This document shows, one piece after another, positions 1 to 7,186 of a DNA stretch of 19,535 nucleotides (its first letter is position 1; each line of letters starts with the position of its first letter). This DNA comes from Oscillospiraceae bacterium (GTDB taxonomy: Bacteria; Bacillota; Clostridia; Oscillospirales; Ruminococcaceae). Under the pieces are notes generated by a model. That model searched no databases, had not been told where the DNA came from, and was given only the letters and a program-made list of their open reading frames with translations. The stretch covers positions 1 through 19,535 of the forward strand of contig JAEDJD010000030.1 of assembly GCA_016296505.1 (NCBI GenBank). Reading direction: 5' to 3'. The translations under genes and the position numbers were made by a program.

Positions 1-1
1 A

Positions 2-353
2 CTACCTCAAAATAGCGACAGCACGACAGCACGTACAGACATCACGCATGACAGCTTCGCAACAGACGACATGAACAACACATGACCAATGCGCTCCGCA
101 GCGGGCAGTACCTGCAAAACGGCATCGTACTGCCCGAAACGCATGATTGACAATTATGTACAATGCACTGTATGCGATACAGGCATTGATGAACGGCTTC
201 AAAACCGAATTCAATAATGGCAATGTTTCCGTCGGTATGGATGTCGCAGTCATTCGCATCAACGGCGAATGGAAAATTGATTTTGTCATACCGATGATGC
301 AAGTTCTATTGGACATGATGCAAGGGTTCACCGATGGACTTGATATAAACTGA
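2..353 (+). pseudogene. Broken 3' end of an unidentified gene (partial at left edge)
   Basis: Protein-like sequence runs left to right but changes frame twice. Frame 2 (2-85) ends in a TGA. Frame 1 continues (82-150) with residues TNALRSGQYLQNGIVLPETHD and a TGA. Frame 3 (from 147/156 to 353) gives about 65 residues ending in a convincing domain edge (VAVIRINGEWKIDFVIP). None of the internal starts has a ribosome site, so an intact small gene is unlikely. I infer a gene inactivated by two frameshifts whose 5' part lies outside the window. The last segment resembles the final strand of NTF2/SnoaL-type or lipoprotein folds only loosely, and I do not assign a family. A 10-bp inverted repeat (102-111 with 127-136) lies inside the middle segment. 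The alternative is a short intact ORF starting at 156. Confidence 0.4.
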
Positions 354-415
354 TTCTACGCCATGTTACATACATTTTTCATGATAAATCCACTTTCCTC
401 ACGCCCTCATGTACA

Positions 416-447
416 GCTTGCCTGTATATGGGGGCAAGCCTTTTTTT
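416..447 (+). terminator. Intrinsic terminator after the broken gene
   Basis: GCTTGCC at 416-422 pairs with GGCAAGC at 433-439 around a 10-nt loop, followed by C and seven T (441-447). It closes transcription coming from the left edge, 63 nt before the carboxypeptidase start. Confidence 0.8.
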
Positions 448-509
448 GGTATGATTATCAGTTCGTCCGCATACACTGGAATAAAATCCAAAAAAAGGGA
501 GCGTATCTT

Positions 510-1661
510 ATGAAACGATTTTTCCGGCGTATGCAAAGGCTATGCTGCGCTGTCGCAATGTCCGCGGGTCTGCTGTACGGACTGCCTGCTGACGCCGCAG
601 AAGCGCCTACGATCTCGGCAAAGGGCTGCGTACTGATGGACGCGCAGACAGGTCAGGTATTATTCGCGCTGAACGATCAGGAAAAACTGCCGATGGCAAG
701 TACCACCAAGATCATGACAACTTTGCTCACGCTCGAAAGCGGCGATCTGGATACGCCGTTCATCGTGGACAGCGACGCAATTCATGTCGAAGGCTCATCC
801 ATGGGCTTGCAGGAGGGCGATACGGTCACACGGCGCGCACTCTGCGTCGGAATGCTGCTCCCCTCCGGCAACGACGGCGCAAATGCCGCGGCAGTCAGCG
901 TTGGCGGAAGCATTCCGGATTTTCTGGAGATGATGAACGCGCGCGCAAAGCAAATCGGTATGACGCGCAGTTATTTCGCGTCGCCCTCCGGACTGGACGC
1001 GGAAGGTCACGGCGCTTCGGCATACGACATGGCGCTGCTTGCACGTGAAGCGCTCAAAAATCCGGATTTTACTGCAATATGCAGTCTGCAGTCCATGACG
1101 GTCTGTTACGGCAATCCGCCATACGCGCGCACCCTGACCAATACGAACAAGCTGCTCAGCATGGACGATACGGTAATCGGCATGAAAACCGGCTTTACCG
1201 ACGCCGCCGGCCGCTGTCTGGTCAGCGCGTGCAGACGACATGAGCGCACCCTGATCTGCGTGACGCTCAATGACCGCAATGACTGGGCGGATCACAGCGC
1301 GCTCTACGATTACGGCTTTGCAGGCGCAGAAGCCTATACGCCGCCGGTACCGGAACCAATAACCGTACAAGTCGAGGGCGGCAGCGTACAGGCTCTCTCC
1401 GGCTACATAAAGGAAGCGCCCGTCCTGACGACATGGTACGGCAAACCGCCTGTCTGTACCGTGACGGCATCGCTTCCGCCGTTCCTGACAGCGCCCGTTT
1501 CACGCGGCACAAAAATCGGGGAAATGATCTGGCGAAACGGTTCGATTGAATTTGCGCGGACGCCGATTTTCGCAGCAGATACGATACAACTTGCAGCGGA
1601 ATCGCAGTCGGAATCGTGGCTGAACCGTACAATTTCACGCCTCCGGCAGCTTTTCCAATAA
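510..1661 (+). CDS. Serine-type D-Ala-D-Ala carboxypeptidase (PBP5/DacF family, S11)
   Basis: This 383-aa exported enzyme trims the terminal D-Ala from peptidoglycan stem pentapeptides. The ATG at 510 is chosen because an AGGGAG ribosome site (about 496-501) precedes it and translation opens with a signal peptide: basic MKRFFRRMQR, a hydrophobic core to about residue 25, then a likely cut after ADA (27-29). An upstream ATG at 363 would put the terminator inside the gene. The three active-site motifs are intact: S64-T-T-K67, S119-G-N121 and K226-T-G228. Residues of about 275-365 fit the PBP5 C-terminal beta domain. The last 15 residues (SWLNRTISRLRQLFQ) fit the amphipathic membrane-anchor helix of the family. 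The gene is monocistronic, with no hairpin directly downstream. DacF, DacA and DacB roles cannot be told apart from sequence alone. Confidence 0.93.
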   Translation: MKRFFRRMQRLCCAVAMSAGLLYGLPADAAEAPTISAKGCVLMDAQTGQVLFALNDQEKLPMASTTKIMTTLLTLESGDLDTPFIVDSDAIHVEGSSMGLQEGDTVTRRALCVGMLLPSGNDGANAAAVSVGGSIPDFLEMMNARAKQIGMTRSYFASPSGLDAEGHGASAYDMALLAREALKNPDFTAICSLQSMTVCYGNPPYARTLTNTNKLLSMDDTVIGMKTGFTDAAGRCLVSACRRHERTLICVTLNDRNDWADHSALYDYGFAGAEAYTPPVPEPITVQVEGGSVQALSGYIKEAPVLTTWYGKPPVCTVTASLPPFLTAPVSRGTKIGEMIWRNGSIEFARTPIFAADTIQLAAESQSESWLNRTISRLRQLFQ

Positions 1662-1753
1662 TTACAAATAGTATATTGTTCGTCAGTTTTTACAAAGTTG
1701 CAAGACTGCAAATGTTCGCTATGCCGCTTTTCTACAAATCTGACAAAAAAAGC

Positions 1754-1782
1754 TTGACGGAATCCAATTCGTTTGCTATAAT
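1754..1782 (+). promoter_or_regulatory. Sigma-A promoter of candidate small RNA
   Basis: TTGACG at 1754-1759, a 17-bp spacer and a perfect TATAAT at 1777-1782. Transcription would begin near 1789. It is one of the best-matching vegetative promoters in the window, yet no open frame with a ribosome site follows it. Confidence 0.8.
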
Positions 1783-1788
1783 AGAGAC

Positions 1789-1940
1789 AAGGTGAGCGTT
1801 TGTAATTCGGCATCCATCCTTTCCTCCGCTTTTGATTTATCTAGCTCGCCGTATCATTACGATAAATCAATCGCCCTCTCGAAATTTACCCGTAACCAAA
1901 ACAGCCTTCTCATGAGCGAGAAGGCTGTTTTGGTTTCTAT
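1789..1940 (+). ncRNA. Candidate structured small RNA or attenuated leader (~150 nt)
   Basis: The transcript predicted from the 1754 promoter runs into a strong hairpin. Seen in it: TTGATTTATC (1832-1841) pairs with GATAAATCAA (1861-1870), a 10-bp stem with a 19-nt loop. The extreme 5' GGTGAGC (1791-1797) can pair with GCTCGCC (1844-1850) inside that loop, giving a possible pseudoknot. Between these, CCTTTCCTCC (1818-1827) is unpaired and complementary to Shine-Dalgarno sequences, as in C-rich seed regions of known Gram-positive regulatory RNAs. mntP has its own promoter past the hairpin, favouring a free-standing RNA over a leader. It does not match the yybP-ykoY manganese riboswitch often found before mntP, and I recognise no Rfam family. 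Function unknown. Confidence 0.5.
1894..1940 (+). terminator. 18-bp perfect hairpin terminator of candidate RNA
   Basis: Bases 1894-1911 pair perfectly with 1918-1935 around the loop ATGAGC. The 3' side is T-rich (TTTTGGTTTCTATT) rather than a clean T run. The inner GC core CAGCCTTCTC/GAGAAGGCTG followed by those Ts behaves like an intrinsic terminator. The A-rich 5' side could also serve the other strand. Confidence 0.7.
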
Positions 1941-1983
1941 TCGCAGGAAGATATTTGCGAAAGCTGATTTCACGCAGGTTCTA

Positions 1984-2012
1984 TTGCAATCCGTACCAAA
2001 CTATGATATAAT
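1984..2012 (+). promoter_or_regulatory. Sigma-A promoter of mntP
   Basis: TTGCAA at 1984-1989, a 17-bp spacer and TATAAT at 2007-2012, 34 nt before the mntP ATG. The short leader leaves no room for a riboswitch downstream of this promoter. Confidence 0.75.
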
Positions 2013-2046
2013 AGAAAAACTTCATCACGTCTGAAAGGATTATCTT

Positions 2047-2637
2047 ATGAACCTCGTATTTATTTTCAACAGCCTCATGCTTGGCGCAGGACTGGCAATG
2101 GACGCATTCACCGTATCGCTTGCGAACGCGCTGCAAGAGCCGGATATGCGGCGGCGCAAGCAGGCAGGCGTCGCAGGCATATTCGCCGGCTTTCAGACGT
2201 TAATGCCGCTGATCGGCTGGATCTGCGTCCACACAGTTTTGCAGTATTTTCAGGCGTTTGAGAAGCTGATTCCATGGATTGCGCTCTTGCTTCTCGGCTT
2301 GCTCGGCGGAAAAATGCTGATTGAGGGCGTGCGCAGCCAGAAGTCCGAGCAGGAAGCGGCAGAAAAACCGGCAGTCGGATTCGGCGCACTGGCGTTACAG
2401 GGCGTTGCAACGTCGATCGACGCGTTATCGGTCGGGTTTACGATTGCGGATTACCGCGCGCCAATGGCGCTTGCAGCGGCGCTGATGATTGGCGCTGTGA
2501 CATTTCTGATCTGCTATATCGGACTGAAAATCGGCAGAAAAGCAGGCGGAAAGCTTGCCGGAAAAGCGACAATTTTCGGCGGTATCCTGCTCATTGGCAT
2601 CGGGCTTGAAATTTTCATTTCTAATATGATAAAATAA
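2047..2637 (+). CDS. mntP: Manganese efflux pump MntP
   Basis: This 196-aa integral membrane protein exports Mn2+ across the cytoplasmic membrane (MntP/DUF204 family, usual length about 180-200). About six membrane helices are visible. The two family signatures are present: GLAMDAFTVSL in helix 1 (Asp19) and GVATSIDALSVGF in the fourth hydrophobic segment (Asp125), the acidic residues at the centre of the two inverted halves. A polar loop (about 95-110, RSQKSEQEAAEKP) joins the halves. The start is fixed by GAAAGG at 2033-2038. The gene stands alone, bounded by its own promoter and a bidirectional terminator. In other bacteria mntP is often induced by Mn2+ through a yybP-ykoY riboswitch, MntR or Fur. 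No such riboswitch is visible here. Confidence 0.94.
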   Translation: MNLVFIFNSLMLGAGLAMDAFTVSLANALQEPDMRRRKQAGVAGIFAGFQTLMPLIGWICVHTVLQYFQAFEKLIPWIALLLLGLLGGKMLIEGVRSQKSEQEAAEKPAVGFGALALQGVATSIDALSVGFTIADYRAPMALAAALMIGAVTFLICYIGLKIGRKAGGKLAGKATIFGGILLIGIGLEIFISNMIK

Positions 2638-2687
2638 CGCGCTGCAAGTGCGGCGTCATTCTGCGTATTTGCAAATCAATATGAATC

Positions 2688-2730
2688 AAAAAAGCGAGCC
2701 GCTTAAATCATACAGATTTAAGCGGCTTTT
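2688..2730. terminator. Bidirectional terminator between mntP and pheT
   Basis: A 13-bp stem (2697-2709 with 2715-2727) closes a five-base loop. T follows on the plus strand (2727-2730) and six A precede it (2688-2693), giving a T run on the minus strand. It serves convergent mntP (+) and pheT (-). Confidence 0.88.
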
Positions 2731-2750
2731 CTATGATCTATACAATCAAA

Positions 2751-5186
2751 TCAGCGCTGAGTGGTTTCATAAGACTTTGCAAGATTCTTCAAAATCTTCG
2801 CAACAAAACCGTCAACCTCCTGATCGGTGAGCGCATGGTCGTCGCTGCGGAACCAGAGCGAGAACGCCAGCGAATGCTTACCCTGTTCGATCTGTTTTCC
2901 CTCGTAAACATCGAAAAGCTGCACCTTGCTGAGCGACTTGCACGCGCGCTTCATGCAGGCTTCGAGATCGGCGCAGACGACCTCCTTGCTGACCAGCAGC
3001 GCAATATCGCGCTGAATAACCGGATACTTCGGCAAAGCAGCAAACGATACCGGCTGATTCAGATACGGACGCAGCGCAGTCAGATCAAGCTCCGCGAGGA
3101 ATACCGCATGATCGGCAACCTCTGCGTCAATCAGATCGTGCGCAAGCATACCGAGCCAACCGATTTCCTGTCCATTCAGCGAGACAATGGCGCTCATGCC
3201 CGGATGCAGGAACGGATACTTTGCGGCGTCCTCCGGCTTTGCGTAGGAAAATTCCAGCCGAAACGCCTCTGCAATCGCCTCCAGAACCGCCTTGCCCTCG
3301 AAGAAGCTGAGCTTACCGCCGTCAAAGAGTCCGATTGCAAGCGCCTCGCGCTCCTCCGGCTCGGTGCTGGGATGCTCCTCTGCGGAATGGTAGGTCTTTG
3401 CAATCTCGAACAATCTGCCGGCGTCATTGCCGCGGCGGACATTGCGGATCACGGCATTGAGCATAGACGGCGCCAGCATGGTACGCATGATCGAAAGGTC
3501 CTCGGAGATCGGATTGAGCAGACGAATCGCCTGACGCTGCGGCGCGTCCTGTGCAATTCGCAGCAAATCGAGGTCTTTCTGCGAATAGAAAGAATAATGA
3601 ATGGTCTCATAGAGTCCCTGCGAAGCAAGCGTGCGCTTCAGCTTGAGCGTACAATTCTGCTCTGCATTCCGACCGCCGTTGGTGACGGAGGCAGCCGCAA
3701 GGAAAGTCGGCTTGATGTGATCATAGCCGTACATACGGATCAATTCCTCAGCGATATCCGGCGCATTTTCGATATCCTCACGATAGGGCGGAATCTCTAC
3801 GGAAAGGCTGTCGCCGGAAATCTGCGGCGCAAAATCCAGATTGGTCAGAATCCGCTTGATCTCGTCCGCCGGAATCGTGATGCCGAGCAGCGCATTGATT
3901 TTATCAATCGAAACGGTCAGCGGACGCTTTGCCGTCGGATCGGCGACGACCGCCTCGCAGAAAGCCGCACTGGTCACCGTACCGCACTGAAGCTCCTCGA
4001 TCAGATGCAGCGCGCGCTTCATACCAAGCTGCGTTGCATAGATATCAACGCCTTTCTCAAAGCGCTGCGAGCTATCGGAATGCTGACCGAGCGCACGACC
4101 GGTCTTGCGGACATTATCGCGCATAAACTTTGCCGATTCAAATACGACGTCCGCGGTATCGTCCTTGATCTCGGAATTCAGACCGCCCATGATACCTGCC
4201 AAAGCGACCGGCTTTTTGCCGTCGCAGATGACCAGATTATTGGGATTGAGCTGAAATTCCTTTTCATCGAGCGTGATAATGGTTTCATCCTGCTTTGCTC
4301 TGCGGACAATAATCTGTCTATCCTCGATCTGGCGCAAATCAAACGCGTGCATCGGCTGACCGATTTCCTTGAGGACATAGTTTGTAATATCGACAATATT
4401 GGAAATGGAGCGAATACCAACCAGCGCAAGTCTGCGGCGCATCCAAAGCGGCGACTGTCCGATTCTGACATCGCGGACATAATGCGCCTGATAACGCGGA
4501 CAAAGCTCCGGCGCTTCGACCGTGACCTTGAAGCCGTCCAGACCGGAATCGTCCGGCTGAAAATCAACGGCGGGCATTTTCAGCGGCTTGCCGAGCGCAG
4601 CGGCAACCTCGCGGGCAATGCCAAGAATGCTCATGCAGTCCGGACGGTTTGCGGTGATGGAAATATCATACATCCAATCATCAAGCCCCGTCACCGGCTT
4701 GATATCCGCACCGATCGGCGCGTCCTCCGGCAGAACGAGCAGACCGCAGTAATCCGCGCCGGGGTAGAGGTCCTCATTCAGACCGATTTCGACGCCGGAA
4801 CAGAGCATACCATGCGATTCAAATCCCTTGAGCTTACCCTTTTTGATTTTCATGGTACCCTCAATGGTAACATGATCCTTTGCGGTTGCGTAGACCTGTG
4901 CGCCGACAAGAGCTGCCGGATATTTGCCGCCTGCCTTGACGTTATCCGCGCCGCAGCAGATCTGGAATTTACCATGCTCGCCGCAGTCAACCTGACAGAC
5001 GGAAAGATGCGTTTCGGGGATCGGCTCGCATTCGGTGACAAGTCCGACCACAACGCCGGAGATCTCCGCGCCGAGCTGCGTCAGCGTTTCGACCTCGAAG
5101 CCGCAGTCAAAGAGTCTGGTTTCGAGTTCCTGCGGCGTGATATCAATATCAACATATTCTTTTAACCAACTAAGCGGAACGATCAT
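2751..5186 (-). CDS. pheT: Phenylalanine-tRNA ligase beta subunit
   Basis: This 811-aa cytoplasmic protein forms the alpha2-beta2 enzyme with PheS, charging tRNA-Phe with phenylalanine. Domain order is canonical: the B1 start (MIVPLSWLKEYVDI), an EMAP/OB-type tRNA-binding insert (about 40-150), NRPDCMS (180-186), the B3/B4 editing module (about 200-390, including VDITNYVLKEIGQPMHAFD near 265-283), the B5 domain (about 400-475), a catalytic-like core, and the C-terminal FDX-ACB anticodon-binding domain (about 715-811). The length matches the long bacterial form. The ATG is preceded by AAAGGAA on the minus strand. It lies 154 bp downstream of pheS in the same direction, an unusually long and repeat-like gap. 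The long antisense frame opposite it is a shadow caused by codon bias. Confidence 0.97.
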   Translation of the reverse strand: MIVPLSWLKEYVDIDITPQELETRLFDCGFEVETLTQLGAEISGVVVGLVTECEPIPETHLSVCQVDCGEHGKFQICCGADNVKAGGKYPAALVGAQVYATAKDHVTIEGTMKIKKGKLKGFESHGMLCSGVEIGLNEDLYPGADYCGLLVLPEDAPIGADIKPVTGLDDWMYDISITANRPDCMSILGIAREVAAALGKPLKMPAVDFQPDDSGLDGFKVTVEAPELCPRYQAHYVRDVRIGQSPLWMRRRLALVGIRSISNIVDITNYVLKEIGQPMHAFDLRQIEDRQIIVRRAKQDETIITLDEKEFQLNPNNLVICDGKKPVALAGIMGGLNSEIKDDTADVVFESAKFMRDNVRKTGRALGQHSDSSQRFEKGVDIYATQLGMKRALHLIEELQCGTVTSAAFCEAVVADPTAKRPLTVSIDKINALLGITIPADEIKRILTNLDFAPQISGDSLSVEIPPYREDIENAPDIAEELIRMYGYDHIKPTFLAAASVTNGGRNAEQNCTLKLKRTLASQGLYETIHYSFYSQKDLDLLRIAQDAPQRQAIRLLNPISEDLSIMRTMLAPSMLNAVIRNVRRGNDAGRLFEIAKTYHSAEEHPSTEPEEREALAIGLFDGGKLSFFEGKAVLEAIAEAFRLEFSYAKPEDAAKYPFLHPGMSAIVSLNGQEIGWLGMLAHDLIDAEVADHAVFLAELDLTALRPYLNQPVSFAALPKYPVIQRDIALLVSKEVVCADLEACMKRACKSLSKVQLFDVYEGKQIEQGKHSLAFSLWFRSDDHALTDQEVDGFVAKILKNLAKSYETTQR

Positions 5187-5340
5187 CTTTTTCAGTTCCT
5201 TTCATAACAAAGATTATATATTCAAAATGAGAAATGTGAAATTGCGGTATCCGTTTCGCGGATGATTTAGAATTCGTCGGCGTCAGCCGATATCTGTATT
5301 TCTAATTCCTATTTCTAATTTCTAATTCTCCGGAAGCGGC
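5187..5340 (-). repeat. Repeat-like AT-rich insert between pheS and pheT
   Basis: Read on the minus strand, the gap after pheS has three copies of ATTAGAAAT (plus strand 5299-5330), a short dyad GGC..GCC, a small hairpin ATCCG/CGGAT, and the A/T-rich tract ATTTCACATTTCTCATTTTG. pheS and pheT normally sit within tens of bases, so this looks like a small dispersed intergenic element. A TATAAT at 5213-5218 (minus) has only a poor -35, so an internal pheT promoter is possible but weak. Confidence 0.45.
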
Positions 5341-6366
5341 TTATTCGTTGAACTGCGAGAGCACTCTGACATCCGACTCAAACAGCATCTTGATATTGGG
5401 GATGCCGTATTTGAGCATGGCAATTCGCTCGATGCCCATACCGAACGCAAAGCCGGTATATTCATCCGGGTCAATTCCGCAGTTTTCGAGCACCTTACGA
5501 TTGACCATACCGGCGCCGAGCACCTCAATCCAGCCGGTATCCTTACACAGCCGGCAGCCCTTACCGCCGCAGGCAAAGCAGCTGACATCGACCTCAACAG
5601 ACGGCTCTGTGAACGGAAAATAGCTCGGACGCAGACGGGTTTTGACGTTCTCGCCAAAGACATTCTGTGCAAATACATCAAGCATACCCTGCAAATCGCA
5701 AAGCGTAATACCCTTGTCCACGACAAGACCCTCCATCTGGGAGAACATCGGGGAATGCGTTGCGTCGTCGTCGGAACGGAACACCTTGCCGGGAGACAGA
5801 ATCTTGATCGGCGGCTTCGCATTCTCCATGACGCGGATCTGACCTGCCGAGGTCTGCGTGCGCAGCAGCAGCTCCGGCGAAACATAGAATGTATCCTGCA
5901 TATCGCGCGCCGGATGATCTTTCGGCGTATTCAGCGCGGTGAAGTTATAATAATCATTTTCGATTTCCGGACCTTCAAAGATGGTGAAGCCCATACCGGC
6001 GAAAATGTCGATCAATTCATTGGCAATCAAGGTATTCGGATGCAGAGCGCCCTGCTTATGGGCTGCAGCAGGCATAGTGACGTCGATCTGCTCGGCAGCA
6101 TTTTTCAGAGCCAGCTCAGCGGCTTTGAGGCGAGCGTCCTGCGCGGTAAAGAAGTCGAGCGCCCATGTTTTCAGTTCATTGACGATCTTGCCGAATGCCG
6201 GACGATCTTCCGGCGCAAGGTCGCGCATATTTTTCATCAGCGCGGAAATCTGACCGGATTTATTATCGAGGTACTGCTTCCGGAGCTGATACATTTCTTT
6301 GGAATCGGTAATGGCGGCAGCGGCGGCTTCAATCTCCTGCCGCATCGCTTTGATCTGCTCTTCCAT
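5341..6366 (-). CDS. pheS: Phenylalanine-tRNA ligase alpha subunit
   Basis: This 341-aa catalytic subunit of phenylalanyl-tRNA synthetase is class II. The N-terminal coiled coil (about 1-90) binds tRNA. Motif 1 begins at HPNTLIANEL (109 on), motif 2 lies around GKVFRSDDDATHSP (193-206) and motif 3 is GFAFGMGIERIAML (305-318). A C-x2-C-x4-C-x2-C cluster (Cys263, 266, 271, 274) sits between motifs 2 and 3; similar Cys knuckles occur in some Firmicutes PheS. I chose the ATG at 6366 over one 21 bp upstream because AGGAAGG sits at the right distance from it, and the start MEEQIKAM matches family N-termini. It is the first gene of the pheS-pheT unit, with its promoter about 45 nt upstream. That leader is too short for the T-box element common before pheS in Firmicutes. 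Confidence 0.96.
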   Translation of the reverse strand: MEEQIKAMRQEIEAAAAAITDSKEMYQLRKQYLDNKSGQISALMKNMRDLAPEDRPAFGKIVNELKTWALDFFTAQDARLKAAELALKNAAEQIDVTMPAAAHKQGALHPNTLIANELIDIFAGMGFTIFEGPEIENDYYNFTALNTPKDHPARDMQDTFYVSPELLLRTQTSAGQIRVMENAKPPIKILSPGKVFRSDDDATHSPMFSQMEGLVVDKGITLCDLQGMLDVFAQNVFGENVKTRLRPSYFPFTEPSVEVDVSCFACGGKGCRLCKDTGWIEVLGAGMVNRKVLENCGIDPDEYTGFAFGMGIERIAMLKYGIPNIKMLFESDVRVLSQFNE

Positions 6367-6412
6367 ATTCGATACCTTCCTCTCCATGATTTTTCGGAAA
6401 ATTCCATTCTAT

Positions 6413-6441
6413 AGTATACCGCAAATCGCCATAATTGTCAA
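6413..6441 (-). promoter_or_regulatory. Sigma-A promoter of pheS-pheT
   Basis: On the minus strand a perfect TTGACA (plus 6436-6441), a 17-bp spacer and TATACT (plus 6413-6418). It is close to consensus, fitting constitutive expression of an essential enzyme. Confidence 0.85.
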
Positions 6442-6488
6442 GTCTTTCACAAGCGAGGGGGAGTCTCTCACGCTATGCTGCATAAAGA

Positions 6489-6878
6489 CTAAAAGAATGC
6501 ATCGAGCATATCCGGCGTAATGCTGCTGTATTCCTTGGGCTGCGGCGATGGTTTCCGATTGGCGGCAAATTCGGTATTTTTCGGCATATGCGGCGCAGCA
6601 TTCCCCTTTCGCGGCGGCAGGATATCCGGCTGCAATTCGATTTTCGTACCAGTACGCAGCCGTTCCCGCGAGAGAATCAGTCCAGCCTGTTCCAGCTCGC
6701 GTAACAAATGATCAATCATCCGCAAAGAGCAATGCAGCAGCTCGGCAAGCTCTTTCTGCCGGAATACAACCGTATGGCTGCCGGTATCGCGGTTGAGCAT
6801 CCACGACAAAAGAATCAGAGCGTTGGAAGAAATCTGACCGATTAAATGAATCGGTAAACGGATCCATGTAAATTCCAT
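6489..6878 (-). CDS. Small winged-helix DNA-binding protein, replication-initiator-like N terminus
   Basis: A 129-aa protein. I take the ATG at 6878 (AAAGGAA ribosome site) over a TTG 15 bp upstream that overlaps that site. Residues 1-30 (MEFTWIRLPIHLIGQISS then a hydrophobic helix) resemble the first helices of plasmid and phage replication-initiator winged helices. Residues 36-70 form a clear helix-turn-helix (QKELAELLHCSLRMIDHLLR), with the wing at about 70-83. The rest is a flexible Pro/Lys-rich linker and a short acidic-aromatic tail ending DMLDAFF. Just upstream lies a 22/23-bp repeated binding-site-like array. No relaxase, partition or integrase gene is nearby. I infer a sequence-specific DNA-binding protein acting on that array, either an autoregulated repressor or an orphan initiator relative. 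The partner and pathway are unknown. Confidence 0.65.
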   Translation of the reverse strand: MEFTWIRLPIHLIGQISSNALILLSWMLNRDTGSHTVVFRQKELAELLHCSLRMIDHLLRELEQAGLILSRERLRTGTKIELQPDILPPRKGNAAPHMPKNTEFAANRKPSPQPKEYSSITPDMLDAFF

Positions 6879-6947
6879 TTTCGTTCCTTTCAATTTTTTA
6901 TTTGTGTGTTTTTTTCTTCTAACTCTTTCTTACTTTTTCTTTTATAT

Positions 6948-6953
6948 AGTATA
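6948..6953 (-). promoter_or_regulatory. Possible -10 of the winged-helix gene
   Basis: TATACT on the minus strand about 70 nt before the start codon. No good -35 is seen: its place falls in repeat unit 1, so protein bound there would cover the promoter. This fits autorepression or activation from the array, but is not proven. Confidence 0.4.
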
Positions 6954-7042
6954 ATCTGCAATGGATTGCAGATCAGATCTGAAATACATTGCAGATCTGA
7001 TACGAAACAGATTGCAGATCAGATCTGCAAAATTTGCAGATC
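6954..7042. repeat. Iteron-like direct-repeat array with a 19-bp palindrome
   Basis: TTGCAGATC occurs exactly four times, starting at 6966, 6989, 7012 and 7034, that is every 23, 23 and 22 bp (about two helix turns). The first three units also share their 3' half (consensus TTGCAGATCWGATNNGAAA). Unit 3 forms a perfect palindrome, TTGCAGATC-A-GATCTGCAA (7012-7030), and an inverted half-site ATCTGCAA lies at 6954-6961 beside the -10 of the winged-helix gene. The array carries six GATC sites. Period and layout match protein-binding iterons. The winged-helix product next door is the obvious candidate ligand (inference). Confidence 0.8.
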
Positions 7043-7157
7043 TCCCTCTCTGTTAACGTCTGCCAAACATGGGAAATGTTGTACGTCTGCGTGCAACTCT
7101 ATGAAAAATATTTTTTATTTAATTTATACCGCGACGCCATGGCTTTCTGAAAACTAC

Positions 7158-7186
7158 TTGCTTTTTCGGCTGATTTCTGGTATAAT
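7158..7186 (+). promoter_or_regulatory. Sigma-A promoter of the M42 peptidase unit
   Basis: TTGCTT at 7158-7163, a 17-bp spacer and TATAAT at 7181-7186. The start near 7193 gives a leader of about 130 nt. That leader contains CCTGTCG (7206-7212) facing ACAGG and CGACAG (7259-7270), and the palindrome GATTTTCATGAAAATC (7242-7257), possibly an operator or RNA hairpin. Confidence 0.75.

Larger units (their letters stand above)
1662..2046. other. Gene-free stretch before mntP
   Basis: These 385 bp hold no credible protein gene. They contain a strong promoter (1754-1782), a structured non-coding segment (about 1789-1893), an 18-bp hairpin (1894-1935) and a second promoter for mntP (1984-2012). 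Nothing is recognised in 1662-1753. Confidence 0.75.

Noticed and set aside
102..136. 10-bp inverted repeat as a terminator or mobile-element end
   Set aside because: No T run and no target duplication; it lies within protein-like sequence, so a chance coding palindrome is as likely.
448..509. Promoter for the carboxypeptidase, including a GTATG...TACACTG forespore-like match
   Set aside because: TTGGTA and TACACT are 20 bp apart, and the sigma-G-like match has only 4 of 7 bases in the -10. Not enough to call.
1792..2034. 80-codon frame before mntP
   Set aside because: Starts at the predicted transcription start without a ribosome site and runs through a perfect 18-bp hairpin and the mntP promoter.
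1789..2046. yybP-ykoY manganese riboswitch expected before mntP
   Set aside because: The conserved core of that riboswitch is not visible, and mntP has a promoter only 34 nt upstream.
2733..5165. 810-codon open frame antisense to pheT
   Set aside because: Mirrors the pheT frame, starts inside the terminator region, has Arg/Ile-rich low-information translation and no ribosome site. A codon-bias shadow.
6367..6412. T-box leader for pheS-pheT
   Set aside because: The promoter leaves a leader of only about 40 nt, far too short for a T-box.
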